Positions 47,860 through 57,231 of a stretch of DNA of 64,000 nt are shown one piece after another. Numbering within the stretch: the first letter of the stretch is position 1; the number at the start of each line of letters is the position of its first letter. Under the pieces are notes generated by a model. It saw only the letters and a list, made by a program, of their open reading frames with translations, had not been told where the DNA came from and made no database searches. A program made the translations under genes and the position numbers. Origin of the DNA: Caldilineaceae bacterium (GTDB taxonomy: Bacteria > Chloroflexota > Anaerolineae > Caldilineales > Caldilineaceae); assembly GCA_022823185.1 (NCBI GenBank), contig JAJDXQ010000014.1, positions 32,466-96,465 of the forward strand, given 5' to 3'.

Positions 47860-48843
47860 GTGCTTAAGTTCATACTTCGCCGGTTGCTCATTACAATTCC
47901 AATGCTTTTCGGCATATCTATCGTTACCTTTGTCCTCATCCAACTGCCTCCTGGCGACTTTCTGACCTCGTATATCGCTGAACTGGAGAGCACCGGCCAT
48001 GTGCTTGACGATGCCGAAATCGCCTCATTGCGAAACCGGTATGGTCTTGACAGCCCACTCTACGCCCAGTTTCTCAAATGGTTCTGGAACATGATCCAGG
48101 GCGATTTCGGGGTATCTTTCCAGTGGAACAAACCTGTAAATGAACTGATTTGGGAGCGCCTGGCCCTTACCTTCATTATTTCACTGGCTACCCTCATCTT
48201 TACCTGGGTCGTTGCCCTCCCCATTGGAGTCTACTCTGCCACCCATCAGTACGCAGTCTCTGATTACGTCATCACCTTCTTCGGGTTTCTCGGACGGGGC
48301 ATCCCAGACTTCATGCTTGCCCTCATTCTGATGTGGATCGGTCTGATCTACCTTGGAACCAGCGCGGGCGGCCTGTTCTCACTTGAGTACAAGCAGGCGC
48401 CCTGGAGCTTCGCCAAGGTATGGGACCTCCTCAAACACCTCTGGGTGCCCATCATCGTACTAGGGACCAGCAACACCGCCGGCCTCATTCGCATTATGCG
48501 CAACAACCTGCTGGACGAACTCCACAAGCCCTACGTCGAGACCGCCCGTTCCAAGGGGTTGACCGAACAGAGAATTCTGTGGAAATATCCTGTGCGCATC
48601 GCGCTCAATCCCTTCGTCAGCACGGTGGGATGGGTGTTGCCCACCCTGATCTCGGGCGCAACCATCGTTTCTGTCGTCCTCAGCCTGCCCACAACCGGCC
48701 CGCTGCTTCTTTCCGCTCTCCTTTCTCAGGATATGTACCTGGCTGGCAGCTTCGTGATGATACTCAGCACGCTTACCATACTCGGCACCCTGGTTTCGGA
48801 TATCCTGCTTGCCTGGATAGACCCGCGCATTCGCATGGAGTAG
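47860..48843 (+). CDS. Peptide ABC transporter permease, DppB/OppB type
   Basis: A 327-residue permease from GTG 47860. MLKFILRRLLITIPMLFGIS and LPPGDFLTSYIAELESTG match the branch of the gene at 35937. EAA loop ARSKGLTEQRILWKYPVRIA, then SDILLAWIDPRIRME at the end. It follows the FG-GAP gene by 15 bp and precedes the DppC-like gene by 9 bp, so all four are co-transcribed. Six membrane helices are evident. Confidence 0.93.
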   Translation: MLKFILRRLLITIPMLFGISIVTFVLIQLPPGDFLTSYIAELESTGHVLDDAEIASLRNRYGLDSPLYAQFLKWFWNMIQGDFGVSFQWNKPVNELIWERLALTFIISLATLIFTWVVALPIGVYSATHQYAVSDYVITFFGFLGRGIPDFMLALILMWIGLIYLGTSAGGLFSLEYKQAPWSFAKVWDLLKHLWVPIIVLGTSNTAGLIRIMRNNLLDELHKPYVETARSKGLTEQRILWKYPVRIALNPFVSTVGWVLPTLISGATIVSVVLSLPTTGPLLLSALLSQDMYLAGSFVMILSTLTILGTLVSDILLAWIDPRIRME

Positions 48844-48852
48844 GAAACTGAA

Positions 48853-50007
48853 ATGTCTTCGATAGCAACGCAGGAGGCGCACGACTCCACCAACGGTTCC
48901 GGCCTCCCAGAATCGGAAGAGGAGAAGATCTACGTTGCCTCGCATAGGCAGCTGATGTGGTGGCGATTCCGCAAACACAAGGTGGCCGTCGGCAGCACTG
49001 CGGTTGTTCTCCTGCTGTACCTCGTCGCTTTGGCCTGTGAGTTTCTGGCTCCCTACGACCAATCCGCCTACGACGCAAAGTACATCTACGCGCCCCCGCA
49101 GCGCGTTCGTTTCTTTTCTGCCGATGGCTTCCATCTGCGCCCCTTTGTTTACGCGCTTGAAGGTGAGCGCGATCCGGAAACCCTCGTAATGTTGTATGAG
49201 GAAGACAGGCAGACAATCTATCCAATCCACTTTTTCGTCCGAGGCTCCCCCTATAGCTTTTGGGGGCTCTTCGATACCGATCTGCATCTCTTCGGCATCA
49301 GGGAGGAAGAAGGGACCATGTTCCTCTTGGGGAGCGACCGCAACGGGCGCGATCTGCTCACAAGAATCTTGTACGGCACACGCATCTCGATGTCGATTGG
49401 ACTGGTCGGTGTGATACTTTCGCTTGTTCTCGGCGTCCTCATTGGTGGCGTTTCCGGCTACTATGGCGGTCCAATCGACGACGTGATTCAGCGCATAATC
49501 GAGTTTTTAAGATCGATTCCAAGCATTCCTCTCTGGCTCACGCTGAGCGCTGCCCTGCCTTCCGACTGGTCGGCCCTTAGAATCTACCTTGGCATTACCG
49601 TCATCCTGTCCTTCATCGGTTGGACAGGTTTGGCGCGAGTGGTGCGCGGAAGGTTCCTTGCATTGCGGGAAGAGGAGTTCATCATGGCAGCCCGATTCGC
49701 CGGAGTCAGCGAAATACGCATCATACTCCGCCACATGGTGCCCTCCTTCCTCAGCCACATCATCGCCTCTCTCACGCTGGCAATCCCCAACATGATTCTC
49801 AGCGAGACCGCCCTCAGTTTTCTTGGACTTGGCCTACGGCCGCCCATCGTCAGTTGGGGCGTCCTCCTCAAGGAAGCCCAGAATGTGCAGGCGGTTGCCC
49901 TCGCGCCGTGGCTCTTCCTGCCGGGCGTCTTTGTCGTCATAGCGGTCCTCGCTTTTAACTTCGTGGGCGACGGCTTGCGTGACGCCGCGGACCCCTACGC
50001 CAACTAA
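48853..50007 (+). CDS. Peptide ABC transporter permease, DppC/OppC type
   Basis: A 384-residue permease with AGGAAA before its ATG. It shares with the gene at 34747 the long cytoplasmic tail (VASHRQLMWWRFRKHKVAVG), an enlarged periplasmic loop (about 75-150), the loop LGSDRNGRDLLTRILYGTR, the EAA segment MAARFAGVSEIRIILRHMVP and the C-terminus GDGLRDAADPYAN. No ATPase follows; the next 800 bp are repeats. The system depends on ATPases from another locus. Confidence 0.93.
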   Translation: MSSIATQEAHDSTNGSGLPESEEEKIYVASHRQLMWWRFRKHKVAVGSTAVVLLLYLVALACEFLAPYDQSAYDAKYIYAPPQRVRFFSADGFHLRPFVYALEGERDPETLVMLYEEDRQTIYPIHFFVRGSPYSFWGLFDTDLHLFGIREEEGTMFLLGSDRNGRDLLTRILYGTRISMSIGLVGVILSLVLGVLIGGVSGYYGGPIDDVIQRIIEFLRSIPSIPLWLTLSAALPSDWSALRIYLGITVILSFIGWTGLARVVRGRFLALREEEFIMAARFAGVSEIRIILRHMVPSFLSHIIASLTLAIPNMILSETALSFLGLGLRPPIVSWGVLLKEAQNVQAVALAPWLFLPGVFVVIAVLAFNFVGDGLRDAADPYAN

Positions 50008-50804
50008 TCGGTCTGCATTTCGGGCTGCCAGACCTGAAGGGTCCCTCCTCGATCCCGGAATATGCTTCCGGGGCCACGCGCACGGTCTGCTTCTTGAACC
50101 CTCCGGCGCCGACAGCAAACCTCCGGACTCTATCCAGCATAGCCGAACCCAGCAGACCGGTGTCGCCCTAAGCCACGCATGGCATGGATGAAGTTCGCCA
50201 GAAAATCTACTAAGGGCGCCCTCGTAGGCTAACAGGATGGACGCCCACAAGGGGGGGCCCTACATTGCAGGCATCACTGCGGGATCTTGTCCCAGTCTGA
50301 TGCGGTTTCCCTGGGTTTGACCGGCAGGCGCAGTCCAGATTTGGGGTGCGAAGCGCAGGGGGTGGAATCGGCGGCGGGGGAATCGAAGGCGGCGGCTGAA
50401 GTTGCCTGGCGCCATTGGGTGGGAAGGGGAAGACGAGACGCGAGGCGCCACCGGAAGTGGGTTTCTGGTGATGCGGGCCGAGACGCCCCCGTCGCGCTGG
50501 CCTCACATTCGGCGCGGGGCGTGATCCGCGGGGGGCGTTGCGGGGGGTGTCCCCCCGCACAAGGGAAGCCGCTTGCGGCTGACCGCCCCAGATGAGGAGA
50601 GAGGGGAGAGAAGCGGGGAGTGAGAACGACTGTTTAGGCGAGGCGGAGAAAAGATTGGGGCGATCTGCAGGCTACCTTTGGGAGTATACGCTGAATCCTG
50701 CAGCCCGCTTCGCCTGACAAGCCCAACTTTGGCCTGCGCTCTGACCGGCCTGTCACTTGACCATTTGCCTGAGTTCGGTTACAAATGAACAGAGGAAATG
50801 GGTA
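50008..50804. other. Repeat-rich intergenic region
   Basis: 797 bp without a supported gene. It contains GC-rich low-complexity sequence, a partial GAGGAGAGAG-type repeat near 50592-50630 and dispersed-repeat copy D (50678-50740). Confidence 0.5.
50678..50740. repeat. Dispersed intergenic repeat, copy D
   Basis: TTGGGAGTATACGCTGAATC followed by CTGCAGCCCGCTTCGCCTG aligns with the core of copies A to C. It is the most diverged copy and lies closest to the ribosome site of the following gene. Confidence 0.55.
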
Positions 50805-51986
50805 ATGCGCCCCTTGTTTAAACGGTGCGCAGCTTCTCCACCCCACCCCCCGGAAAGGAATCGACGGTTGATCGCTTACTGCCCCAGCAGCAGTTTTCGG
50901 GTTGCTGCCGAAGAAGCTCCCCTGCGCTGTCCCCTCAGCGGCGAACCATTGGAGTATCAAGATCTGCCCCCATTTGACCCGGACCAGATTGATGGTCGGG
51001 AACCGGGTCACTGGCGCTACCTGGCGATGTTGCCGGTGGTGGCCGAGGGGCGCGAGCTGTATTCCCTGGGGGAGGGCTGGACGCCGCTCATCAAGGACAG
51101 TTGGGAAGATCAGCGGGTTTATTGGAAGTTTGAAGGGCTGATGCCTTCGGGCAGTTACAAGGATCGCGGGGTCAGCGTGATCGTGAACTGGCTGGTGGGG
51201 CAGGGCGTGCGGACGGTGATGGACGATTCGAGCGGGAACGCCGGGGCGAGCCTTGCCTGCTACGCGGCGAGAGCGGGACTGTTCGCGCGCATCTTTGTGC
51301 CGGCCTATGCCCCGCAGCCGAAGAAAGCGCAGATTGCGGTCTATGGGGCGGAGCTGGTTGAGGTTGGCGGGCCGCGAGCCGCGGCGACGCAGGCCGCGGA
51401 GGCGTCGCAGACGGGGGGCGATGTCGTGTATGCCTCCCATGCATGGCACCCGGCGTGCCTGCTGGGCTTCATGACGAACGCGTGGGAGATTTGGGAGCAG
51501 TTGGGCGGGCGTGTGCCGGACTGGTTTGTGAGCCCGGTCGGGTATGGCGGCCTCTTTTTGGGCGCGTGGCGCGGTTTTCAGCACCTGCACCGCAGCGGGA
51601 TCATTGACAGGTTGCCGCGGATGGTGGCAGTCCAGGCCGAGCCGATCACGCCGATCTGCGACGCTTTTCACGAAGGGCACAGCGAGATCGTCCCGCGCCG
51701 CCAGGTTGCGCCGAGCATTCTGGCCGACGGTATCGCGGTGGAGCGGCCTGTGCGGAACCGCTCGATATTGTGGGCGTTGCGGCAATCGGGCGGAACGGCG
51801 ATTGTGGTCAACGATGAGGAGATTCTGGAGGCGCAGGAGCGGCTGGCCCAGCGCGGGCTATTTGTCGAGCCGACGAGCGCCACGGTTGCGGCTGCGCTCA
51901 CGAGGTTGGCTCCCAGGTTGAAGCCTTCGGAGACCGTTGTTGTCAACCTCACCGGTCTGGGTTTGAAGCGTTTGCCGGCTTTCTGA
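50805..51986 (+). CDS. PLP-dependent threonine-synthase-like enzyme
   Basis: A fold-type-II PLP enzyme of about 393 residues from ATG 50805 (AGAGGAA upstream); a TTG start at 50868 with AAAGGAA is also good and removes a Pro-rich stretch. The Schiff-base lysine lies in [11 protein letters not shown], the phosphate/substrate loop in [13 protein letters not shown], and the PLP-phosphate site in [24 protein letters not shown] mimics the N-terminal zinc-ribbon-like part of threonine synthase, but has few cysteines. The reaction (threonine synthesis or a related beta-replacement) is assigned by family only. It is 32 bp from RNase III. Confidence 0.85.
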   Translation: MRPLFKRCAASPPHPPERNRRLIAYCPSSSFRVAAEEAPLRCPLSGEPLEYQDLPPFDPDQIDGREPGHWRYLAMLPVVAEGRELYSLGEGWTPLIKDSWEDQRVYWKFEGLMPSGSYKDRGVSVIVNWLVGQGVRTVMDDSSGNAGASLACYAARAGLFARIFVPAYAPQPKKAQIAVYGAELVEVGGPRAAATQAAEASQTGGDVVYASHAWHPACLLGFMTNAWEIWEQLGGRVPDWFVSPVGYGGLFLGAWRGFQHLHRSGIIDRLPRMVAVQAEPITPICDAFHEGHSEIVPRRQVAPSILADGIAVERPVRNRSILWALRQSGGTAIVVNDEEILEAQERLAQRGLFVEPTSATVAAALTRLAPRLKPSETVVVNLTGLGLKRLPAF

Positions 51987-52018
51987 AGTTCCTTTTCTGT
52001 GCTGAGGAGACAGTTGGC

Positions 52019-52807
52019 ATGGAGGGCAGGTTTGATATGCTGGAGGAGTTGGAGGCGGGGGTAGGCATCCGCTTCAACGATCGGGCGCTGCTGCAACGCG
52101 CTTTTGTTCATCGCAGCTATCTGCATGAGGCCGACGAAGACGGCGACCTGCAGGACAACCAGCGACTGGAGTTTTTGGGCGATGCGGTGCTGAGCTTTGT
52201 GGCGAGCGAGTTGCTGTTTCGGCGTTATCCTGAGCGGCGGGAGGGTGAACTGACGAATTTGCGGTCGGCGCTGGTCAAGCGGGAGACGTTATCGCGTTTT
52301 GCGCAGGAGCTGCGGTTGGGGGAGTATCTGCTATTGGGGCGGGGCGAGGAGGAGAGCGGCGGGCGGGGCCGTCACACGACGTTGTGCGATACGTTTGAGT
52401 CGTTTCTTGGCGCCGTCTATCTTGATCAGGGGCTCAGGACGCTGCGGAACTTTCTGGAACCGCGCCTGGCTGCGGAAATTGACCGTGTGGCGGACCTTGC
52501 GCTGACGAAAGATCCAAAGAGCCGCCTGCAAGAGTGGCTGCAGGCGGAAATGGGCGAAACCCCGCGGTACAGGACCGTCCACACCGAGGGGCCCGATCAC
52601 GCGAGGCTGTTCACGCGGCAAGTGACCATCGGGAGACAGCCGATTGGCGTTGGCCGGGGGCAGAGCAAACAGGAGGCGGAGCAGGCCGCGGCCGCGATGG
52701 CGCTCTTTCGATTGGGGCAGAACATACCCGGCTACGAGGACAGCGGTTTGGCGGCAGAATACGAGCTGGCGTCTGTGGAGATGCAGGAGATGGCGAGCGA
52801 ACAGTGA
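52019..52807 (+). CDS. rnc: Ribonuclease III
   Basis: A 262-residue dsRNA endonuclease. The signature helix NQRLEFLGDAVL gives Glu51 and Asp55, and LCDTFESFLGA gives Asp124 and Glu127; these are the four Mg2+ ligands of RNase III. A dsRNA-binding domain occupies about 165-242 (DPKSRLQEWLQAE...GQSKQEAEQAAAAMALFRLG), followed by an acidic tail. GAGGAGA lies before the ATG. RNase III processes rRNA precursors and structured mRNAs; it might also act on the hairpin-forming repeats of this genome. It is convergent with the zinc operon. Confidence 0.96.
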   Translation: MEGRFDMLEELEAGVGIRFNDRALLQRAFVHRSYLHEADEDGDLQDNQRLEFLGDAVLSFVASELLFRRYPERREGELTNLRSALVKRETLSRFAQELRLGEYLLLGRGEEESGGRGRHTTLCDTFESFLGAVYLDQGLRTLRNFLEPRLAAEIDRVADLALTKDPKSRLQEWLQAEMGETPRYRTVHTEGPDHARLFTRQVTIGRQPIGVGRGQSKQEAEQAAAAMALFRLGQNIPGYEDSGLAAEYELASVEMQEMASEQ

Positions 52808-52903
52808 GGCTGTTTTCCCGCTGCCGGCGGCGTGACCGCACGCACGCGGCTAAGCCTTGTGTACGGCCTCTCCCACAGCTGCCTCCACGTCACGCTCTCG
52901 CCT

Positions 52904-53758
52904 TCAGGTCGGGCCATAGACCGGTGTCTCGACGAGCCTGTTTCTGTTGCGCACGCGGGATACGTAGAAGAGGGTAACGCAGAAAAGCGCCGATTGCAGC
53001 AGTACGATTGACGCCCCGCTGGACACATCCACGTAAAAACTCAGGTACATCCCGATCAGGCCGGTCAAGGCGCCCAAGGCGGTTGAGTAAATAATCAGAC
53101 GGTGGAAGCTGTCTGTCAACAGACGTATGGTTATGGGGGGAACCACCAGCGCGGCGCCGATCATGGTCACGCCCATGATTTGCACTGAGGCGATGATCAC
53201 GGCGGCGAGGATCAGGGCAAACCAGGTTTCGATCCAGAAGGTGGGGATGCCGTAAACCTGGGCCACCTCGGAGTTGAAGGTAGTAAATAGCAGCTGCTTG
53301 TAGAAGAAAAAGATCATAAAGGTCGCGGCCAGGGTAACGAAAACAATCACGGCGATGTCAGTCGGGGTAACGCCGAGGACATTGCCGAAGAGGGCGGCGT
53401 CGAACGATTGGGAGAAGCGGCGGTACCGTGAGATCAGGGCGACTCCGAGCGCGAAACTTGCGGTTGTGACCACGCCGATGGCGGCGTCGGCGCTAATTGT
53501 CGTTTTGCGTACAGTCTGGTTGATGAGCAGCGCGGCGACGAAACCCCACGACACTGCCCCGACGTAGAAGTTGAACTGAAGGATAAAGGCGACGACCGCG
53601 CCGCCGAAGACGGCATGAGAGAGGCCGTGGCCGATGAAGCTCATGCCGCGCAGGACGATATAGACACCGATCAGGGCGCAGAGGCCGCCGACAAGGACAG
53701 CGGCAACGGTGCCGTTGCGGAAAAACTCATATTGAAATGGAGCAAGCAGAACGTCCAT
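52904..53758 (-). CDS. znuB: Zinc/manganese ABC transporter permease (ZnuB/MntB type)
   Basis: A 284-residue integral membrane protein with eight or nine helices. LVGGLCALIGVYIVLRGMSFIG then HGLSHAVFGGAV (about 21-55) is the hallmark of ABC-3-type metal permeases; AIGVVTTASFALGVALIS and GVTMIGAALVVPPITIR follow as usual. AAGGAG lies inside the end of the upstream ATPase gene, 5 bp before which the ATPase stops, so the two are coupled. It ends the operon zur-like, znuA, znuC, znuB. Confidence 0.92.
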   Translation of the reverse strand: MDVLLAPFQYEFFRNGTVAAVLVGGLCALIGVYIVLRGMSFIGHGLSHAVFGGAVVAFILQFNFYVGAVSWGFVAALLINQTVRKTTISADAAIGVVTTASFALGVALISRYRRFSQSFDAALFGNVLGVTPTDIAVIVFVTLAATFMIFFFYKQLLFTTFNSEVAQVYGIPTFWIETWFALILAAVIIASVQIMGVTMIGAALVVPPITIRLLTDSFHRLIIYSTALGALTGLIGMYLSFYVDVSSGASIVLLQSALFCVTLFYVSRVRNRNRLVETPVYGPT

Positions 53759-53763
53759 AGCGG

Positions 53764-54615
53764 TCAGGACTCCTTTAGGGCGGAAACGGGGTTCGCGGAT
53801 TTCTCGCGGCTGTCGTGATTGGGCAGTCCCCCCTCCACCGGATCCGGCAGCACGTCGCTAAGACCGTGAGAATGGGGCTTCTGTTGGACAAAGATCATAT
53901 CGTTTTGGCGGATGACGATGAATTCACCTTTGTAGGCGTCCTCCAGAATGGATTCAGTAAAGATCTCCTGGGGCGGGCCCTGCGCCATGATGCGGCGGTT
54001 GAGGCAGACGACCCAGGGTACGTGGGCTGCGGCCATGTTGAGATCGTGGGTTGTAAGGAGGATGGTCATGCCATCCTGGTTGAGATGGGTGAGCCAGTGG
54101 AAGATGTTTTCGGCACTGCGCACGTCAACGCCGGTGGTCGGCTCATCTAGGACGAGAATTTCCGGCTCTGCGACGAGGGCCCGCGCCAGGAAGACGCGCT
54201 GCTGCTGTCCTCCGGAGAGATCGCGGATGTGCCGTTCGGCGAGATGGTCGATCTCCAGCTTGTCCAGGATGGCGCGCGCCCGTTCACGTTCGCTGCGGCG
54301 GGGCCAGGGCCAGATGTTCTGGCGGTGGTCCAGGCCCATGAGGACGACCTCTTCGGCTGTAACGGGGAAGCTCCAGTCCACGGTCTCTATCTGGGGCACA
54401 TAGGTGACGCGCAAATCGGCCCGCACGCGATCGATTTGCCCCTCTCTGGGCGTGAGCAGGTCGAGAACGAGCTTCAGAAGAGAGGTCTTGCCAGCGCCGC
54501 TGGGACCGACCAGGCCAACGAACTGGCCGGGATGGAGGTGCAGATCGATGTCCTCGAGGACATTGAATGCGCCATAACCGAAATTGACGCCGGTAAATTC
54601 GATGAGCGGCTGCAT
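53764..54615 (-). CDS. znuC: Zinc/manganese ABC transporter ATP-binding protein (ZnuC/MntA type)
   Basis: A 283-residue ATPase from ATG 54615 (GGAAGAG upstream; an earlier in-frame start lies in the hairpin repeat). Walker A GLVGPSGAGKTS (Gly34-Lys43 region), signature DLSGGQQQRVFLARAL, Walker B EILVLDEPTTGVD and H-loop LLTTHDLNMAA are clear. The C-terminal 60 residues contain a His-containing tail (QQKPHSHGLSD), seen in some metal ATPases. A 174-bp gap with a hairpin repeat separates it from znuA. Confidence 0.92.
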   Translation of the reverse strand: MQPLIEFTGVNFGYGAFNVLEDIDLHLHPGQFVGLVGPSGAGKTSLLKLVLDLLTPREGQIDRVRADLRVTYVPQIETVDWSFPVTAEEVVLMGLDHRQNIWPWPRRSERERARAILDKLEIDHLAERHIRDLSGGQQQRVFLARALVAEPEILVLDEPTTGVDVRSAENIFHWLTHLNQDGMTILLTTHDLNMAAAHVPWVVCLNRRIMAQGPPQEIFTESILEDAYKGEFIVIRQNDMIFVQQKPHSHGLSDVLPDPVEGGLPNHDSREKSANPVSALKES

Positions 54616-54629
54616 TAGCTCTTCCTTCG

Positions 54630-54695
54630 GAGGAGAGAGTAAAGAGGAGTGAGGAGAGAGACGCTTCTCACTCCCCACTCCTGCTCGCTCTCTGC
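54630..54695. repeat. GAGAGAGTAAAGAGGAGTG hairpin repeat, copy 3
   Basis: Purine arm GAGGAGTGAGGAGAGAG followed by CTTCTCACTCCCCACTCC; similar to the pair framing 37013-37378. It lies between znuA and znuC, where it may form an mRNA hairpin that lowers downstream expression. Confidence 0.7.
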
Positions 54696-54789
54696 CTACT
54701 ATTCACAGTTTGGCGCGCGGAAGCGGATTGAGAAAAAGAAGAGAGTGAATGGAAGAGATTTTCTTCTGAATTCACTCTCTGCTCGTTCC

Positions 54790-56067
54790 TTATTCGCTGT
54801 CCGGCACGTTGCCGACCTCTACGCCATCCATCAGGGACGGGTCTCCGCCCAGCGCAGCTGCCAGCGTCCTCATATTTTCCACCATCATCCCAATATAGGT
54901 GTGCTCGGGGTCATCGGGCTCGCCGGGCAGACCGTCGTCCAATAGGGTGCTTACGGAAACGCCGGTCTCGGACCCAATCAGGTCGATTACGTCTGCCGGG
55001 AAGAGAATGGAGCCAAAGATGGCGGGCACACCTTCTTCGCGCAGCTGGTCGATCAGCGCGGCCACCTCTTGCGCGGACGGTTGGGATGTGTCGTTCGGCT
55101 GGATTGCTCCGATTACAGTGTACCCGTAGCGGAGGGCAAAGTAGCCGAACGAATCGTGGTAGGTGAGCAGGCGGCGATTGGATTCAGGGATCGTTGCCGT
55201 CGCGGCCGCAATGGCTTCGTCCAGAGCAAGGAGTCGGGCAGTATACTCGACGAAGTTGCTCTCGTAATAGTCTCTGTTGTCCGGGTCGCGTTCCGCCAAG
55301 CTGGCAAACACAACTTTGGCGTAGCGGACGACGAAATGCGGATCGAGGATAAGATGGGGGTCGGGCTCGCCTAATTCGTCCTGGTGATCGTCTTCTTCGG
55401 CGTGGCCATGCTCGTCATCGTCGTCGTGATCGTCTTCTTCGGCGTGGCCGTGTTCGTCATCGTCGTCGTGGCCGTCCTCTTCGGCGTGGCCGTGCTCGTC
55501 TTCGTCGTCGTGATCGTCTTCTTCGGCGTGGCCGTGCTCGTCTTCGTCGTCGTGATCGTCTTCTTCGGCGTGGCCGTGCTCGTCGTCGTCGTCGTGGTCG
55601 TCCTCTTCGGCGTGGCCGTGCTCGTCATCGTCGTCGTGGTCGTCCTCTTCGGCGTGGCCGTGATGGTGTTCCTGGCCGTAGAGGAGTTCATCGGGGCCGG
55701 CAACTGCCGCCGCCAGCTCGATGATCTCAGCTCCCTCTTTCAAATGGGCCTGTGCCAGCCGCAGAGTTGTCTCGTCAAGGTGCATACCGTTCACAAAGAT
55801 CAGGTCGGCCTGAGCCAGTTTCACAGCATCTGAAGGTCTTGGTTCGAAGGTATGTGGGTCGGCGCCTGGCGGCATAATGGCATCGAGGTCAATCTTATCG
55901 CCGCCGATATTGTAGACGATATTGGCAATCGGGAGGATCGAAACTACGACACGGGGGCGCTCCTCTTCGGCAGGCGCGCCAGTCGTTCCGGGCGCGACCG
56001 GGTTACAGGCCGCGATCAGAATCAGAATTGCCAGCAGGGAAGACAGAATTCGGAATCGGTCGTGCAT
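54790..56067 (-). CDS. znuA: Zinc ABC transporter substrate-binding lipoprotein with long His/Asp repeat
   Basis: A 425-residue cluster A-I receptor. Lipobox IAAC gives Cys21. Metal ligands: His72 (DPHTFEP), a His of DPHLILDPHF (about 238 or 244), the His of LTYHDSFGYFA, and an Asp near SVSTLLDDGLPGEP. Between strands, residues 136-231 are seven copies of a 14-residue unit HGHAEEDDHDDDDE, a greatly enlarged version of the His-rich loop of ZnuA, which is thought to capture zinc. The repeat is also a perfect-phase 42-bp DNA tandem array. The operon follows a Fur-type regulator. Confidence 0.94.
   Translation of the reverse strand: MHDRFRILSSLLAILILIAACNPVAPGTTGAPAEEERPRVVVSILPIANIVYNIGGDKIDLDAIMPPGADPHTFEPRPSDAVKLAQADLIFVNGMHLDETTLRLAQAHLKEGAEIIELAAAVAGPDELLYGQEHHHGHAEEDDHDDDDEHGHAEEDDHDDDDEHGHAEEDDHDDEDEHGHAEEDDHDDEDEHGHAEEDGHDDDDEHGHAEEDDHDDDDEHGHAEEDDHQDELGEPDPHLILDPHFVVRYAKVVFASLAERDPDNRDYYESNFVEYTARLLALDEAIAAATATIPESNRRLLTYHDSFGYFALRYGYTVIGAIQPNDTSQPSAQEVAALIDQLREEGVPAIFGSILFPADVIDLIGSETGVSVSTLLDDGLPGEPDDPEHTYIGMMVENMRTLAAALGGDPSLMDGVEVGNVPDSE
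55375..55662. repeat. 42-bp coding tandem repeat (seven units) in znuA
   Basis: Units of 42 bp encode HGHAEEDDHDDDDE with few changes (DE for DD, GH for DH, last unit two codons short). Being a multiple of three and nearly identical at DNA level, the array can expand or contract by slippage without breaking the frame. Confidence 0.93.
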
Positions 56068-56117
56068 TTGTGGTTACCCTTTCGCCGGATTGGCGCGGTG
56101 TGCAGCCACAAGCGGCG

Positions 56118-56555
56118 TCAGGCGCCAGCAGAGTCGCGACAGTCAGTGCAGTGCCCGAAGAATGAGAGATGACTTACGTCGATCTCAAAATCGTATTGGG
56201 CGTCCATTGTCCGGCGAAACGACCGCAAGACGCTGTGCGGCAGCTCAAGCAAGCTGTCGCAGGAGCGGCAGACGAGATGGTGATGCGGCTCGGGGCCGGC
56301 CATTTCGTAGGCAAGGCGGCCATCGGCCATATACACCATCGCCAGGATGCGCTGTTCGGTGAGAAAGTGCAGCACCCGGTAGACGGTCGCCCGGCTCAGG
56401 GTCGGAGCGATGCGGTGTACATGATCGTACACGGCTTCGGGTGTGACATGCTCGCCGAGTTGGCAGACGGCGTCCAGGATGAGCTGGCGTTGGGGGGTGA
56501 CCCGGTAGCCGGACTTGCGTAACTGCCGATTGATCTCTGTCGTGTTGTGGCTCAT
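56118..56555 (-). CDS. Fur-family regulator, probably Zur
   Basis: A 145-residue protein from ATG 56555. LRKSGYRVTPQRQLILDAV and SRATVYRVLHFLTEQRIL form the winged helix; HHHLVCRSC (His91-93, Cys96, Cys99) and HCTDCRDS (Cys136, Cys139) supply the structural zinc site, as in Fur/Zur. It is 50 bp upstream of znuA on the same strand, and a 12-bp-arm palindrome lies 9 bp before its start. Genome context supports Zur (zinc) over Fur (iron), which cannot be decided from sequence alone. Confidence 0.9.
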   Translation of the reverse strand: MSHNTTEINRQLRKSGYRVTPQRQLILDAVCQLGEHVTPEAVYDHVHRIAPTLSRATVYRVLHFLTEQRILAMVYMADGRLAYEMAGPEPHHHLVCRSCDSLLELPHSVLRSFRRTMDAQYDFEIDVSHLSFFGHCTDCRDSAGA

Positions 56556-56564
56556 GATAATTTT

Positions 56565-56590
56565 TCTTGTTGCGAAAATTCGCAACAAGA
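56565..56590. promoter_or_regulatory. Palindromic operator upstream of the Fur/Zur-type gene
   Basis: Perfect inverted repeat with 12-bp arms TCTTGTTGCGAA and TTCGCAACAAGA around two A residues. It lies 9 bp before the ATG of the regulator gene that heads the zinc operon, a normal place for an autoregulatory operator. The dyad spacing suits a dimeric Fur-family protein, though the sequence differs from E. coli Fur and Zur boxes. Confidence 0.75.
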
Positions 56591-56723
56591 CGAAGGGTAA
56601 CACACGCACACAGCCGTGTCAATAATGTTTCCGGTATTTTGCTTTCTCTTTTCAAAGTCAGTCGTACCGGCGGGGCGATCGTGCCGGCAAGACTGACCGA
56701 CCTCTAGCTCCCCACCAATTCTA

Positions 56724-57111
56724 TCATCGAGTCCCTTTTTTCGCAGAATGGCGCCATTCGGTGTCTGGCAGATTGCGGGTTTCGAGGTGATCTGCGTGCG
56801 AGCCGTAGCCGCCCAGCGGTTCGGCCAGGATCTTTATGTTTTGCGCCTGCATATTGATGCAGGAGTGCCCAAGGTCGCCTGGTTCACCCGGCAGGCCGTC
56901 GTCATCGATCATATAGATTGGGACGTCTGTTTCGCGGCTGATCTGCTCCATAACCGGGGAAGGCGTAAAGGAGGAGCCGTAGATGGCGGGCAATGAAGGC
57001 GTCGTCGTTTGCGTTAAAGGTGTCGGCGTTTGCTGGATCAGCTTCCACAAGTGTATCTCGAATCACTTCGGCGTAACTGAGGATAAAGATCGTATCGCCT
57101 CCCAAATGCAC
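56724..57111 (-). pseudogene. Degenerate znuA-type gene
   Basis: Two overlapping frames carry consecutive parts of a zinc-receptor. Frame 1 (56902-57111) reads TIFILSYAEVIRDTLVEADP then ANADTFNANDDAF, matching the middle of the intact gene at 57232. Frame 2 (56724-57050) reads PAIYGSSFTPSPVMEQISRE and DDDGLPGEPGDLGHSCINMQ, matching its C-terminal part. About 75 residues between them, including the YHDSF metal site, are missing, and the N-terminus is absent. It is an inactive leftover between the regulator and the second receptor gene. Confidence 0.85.
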
Positions 57112-57231
57112 GTAGATGGCGCCGAAATCGTCATGACGGGATCTCCATGATCAATTACCGGCCCAATTTCGGTCTTCATCGACTTTATTCATGGCACGTT
57201 GTGAAGGAATCGTTTCGCAGAATCGCTGATC

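Noticed and set aside
55375..55662. Possible CRISPR array
   Set aside because: Direct 42-bp repeats without spacers, lying in frame within znuA.
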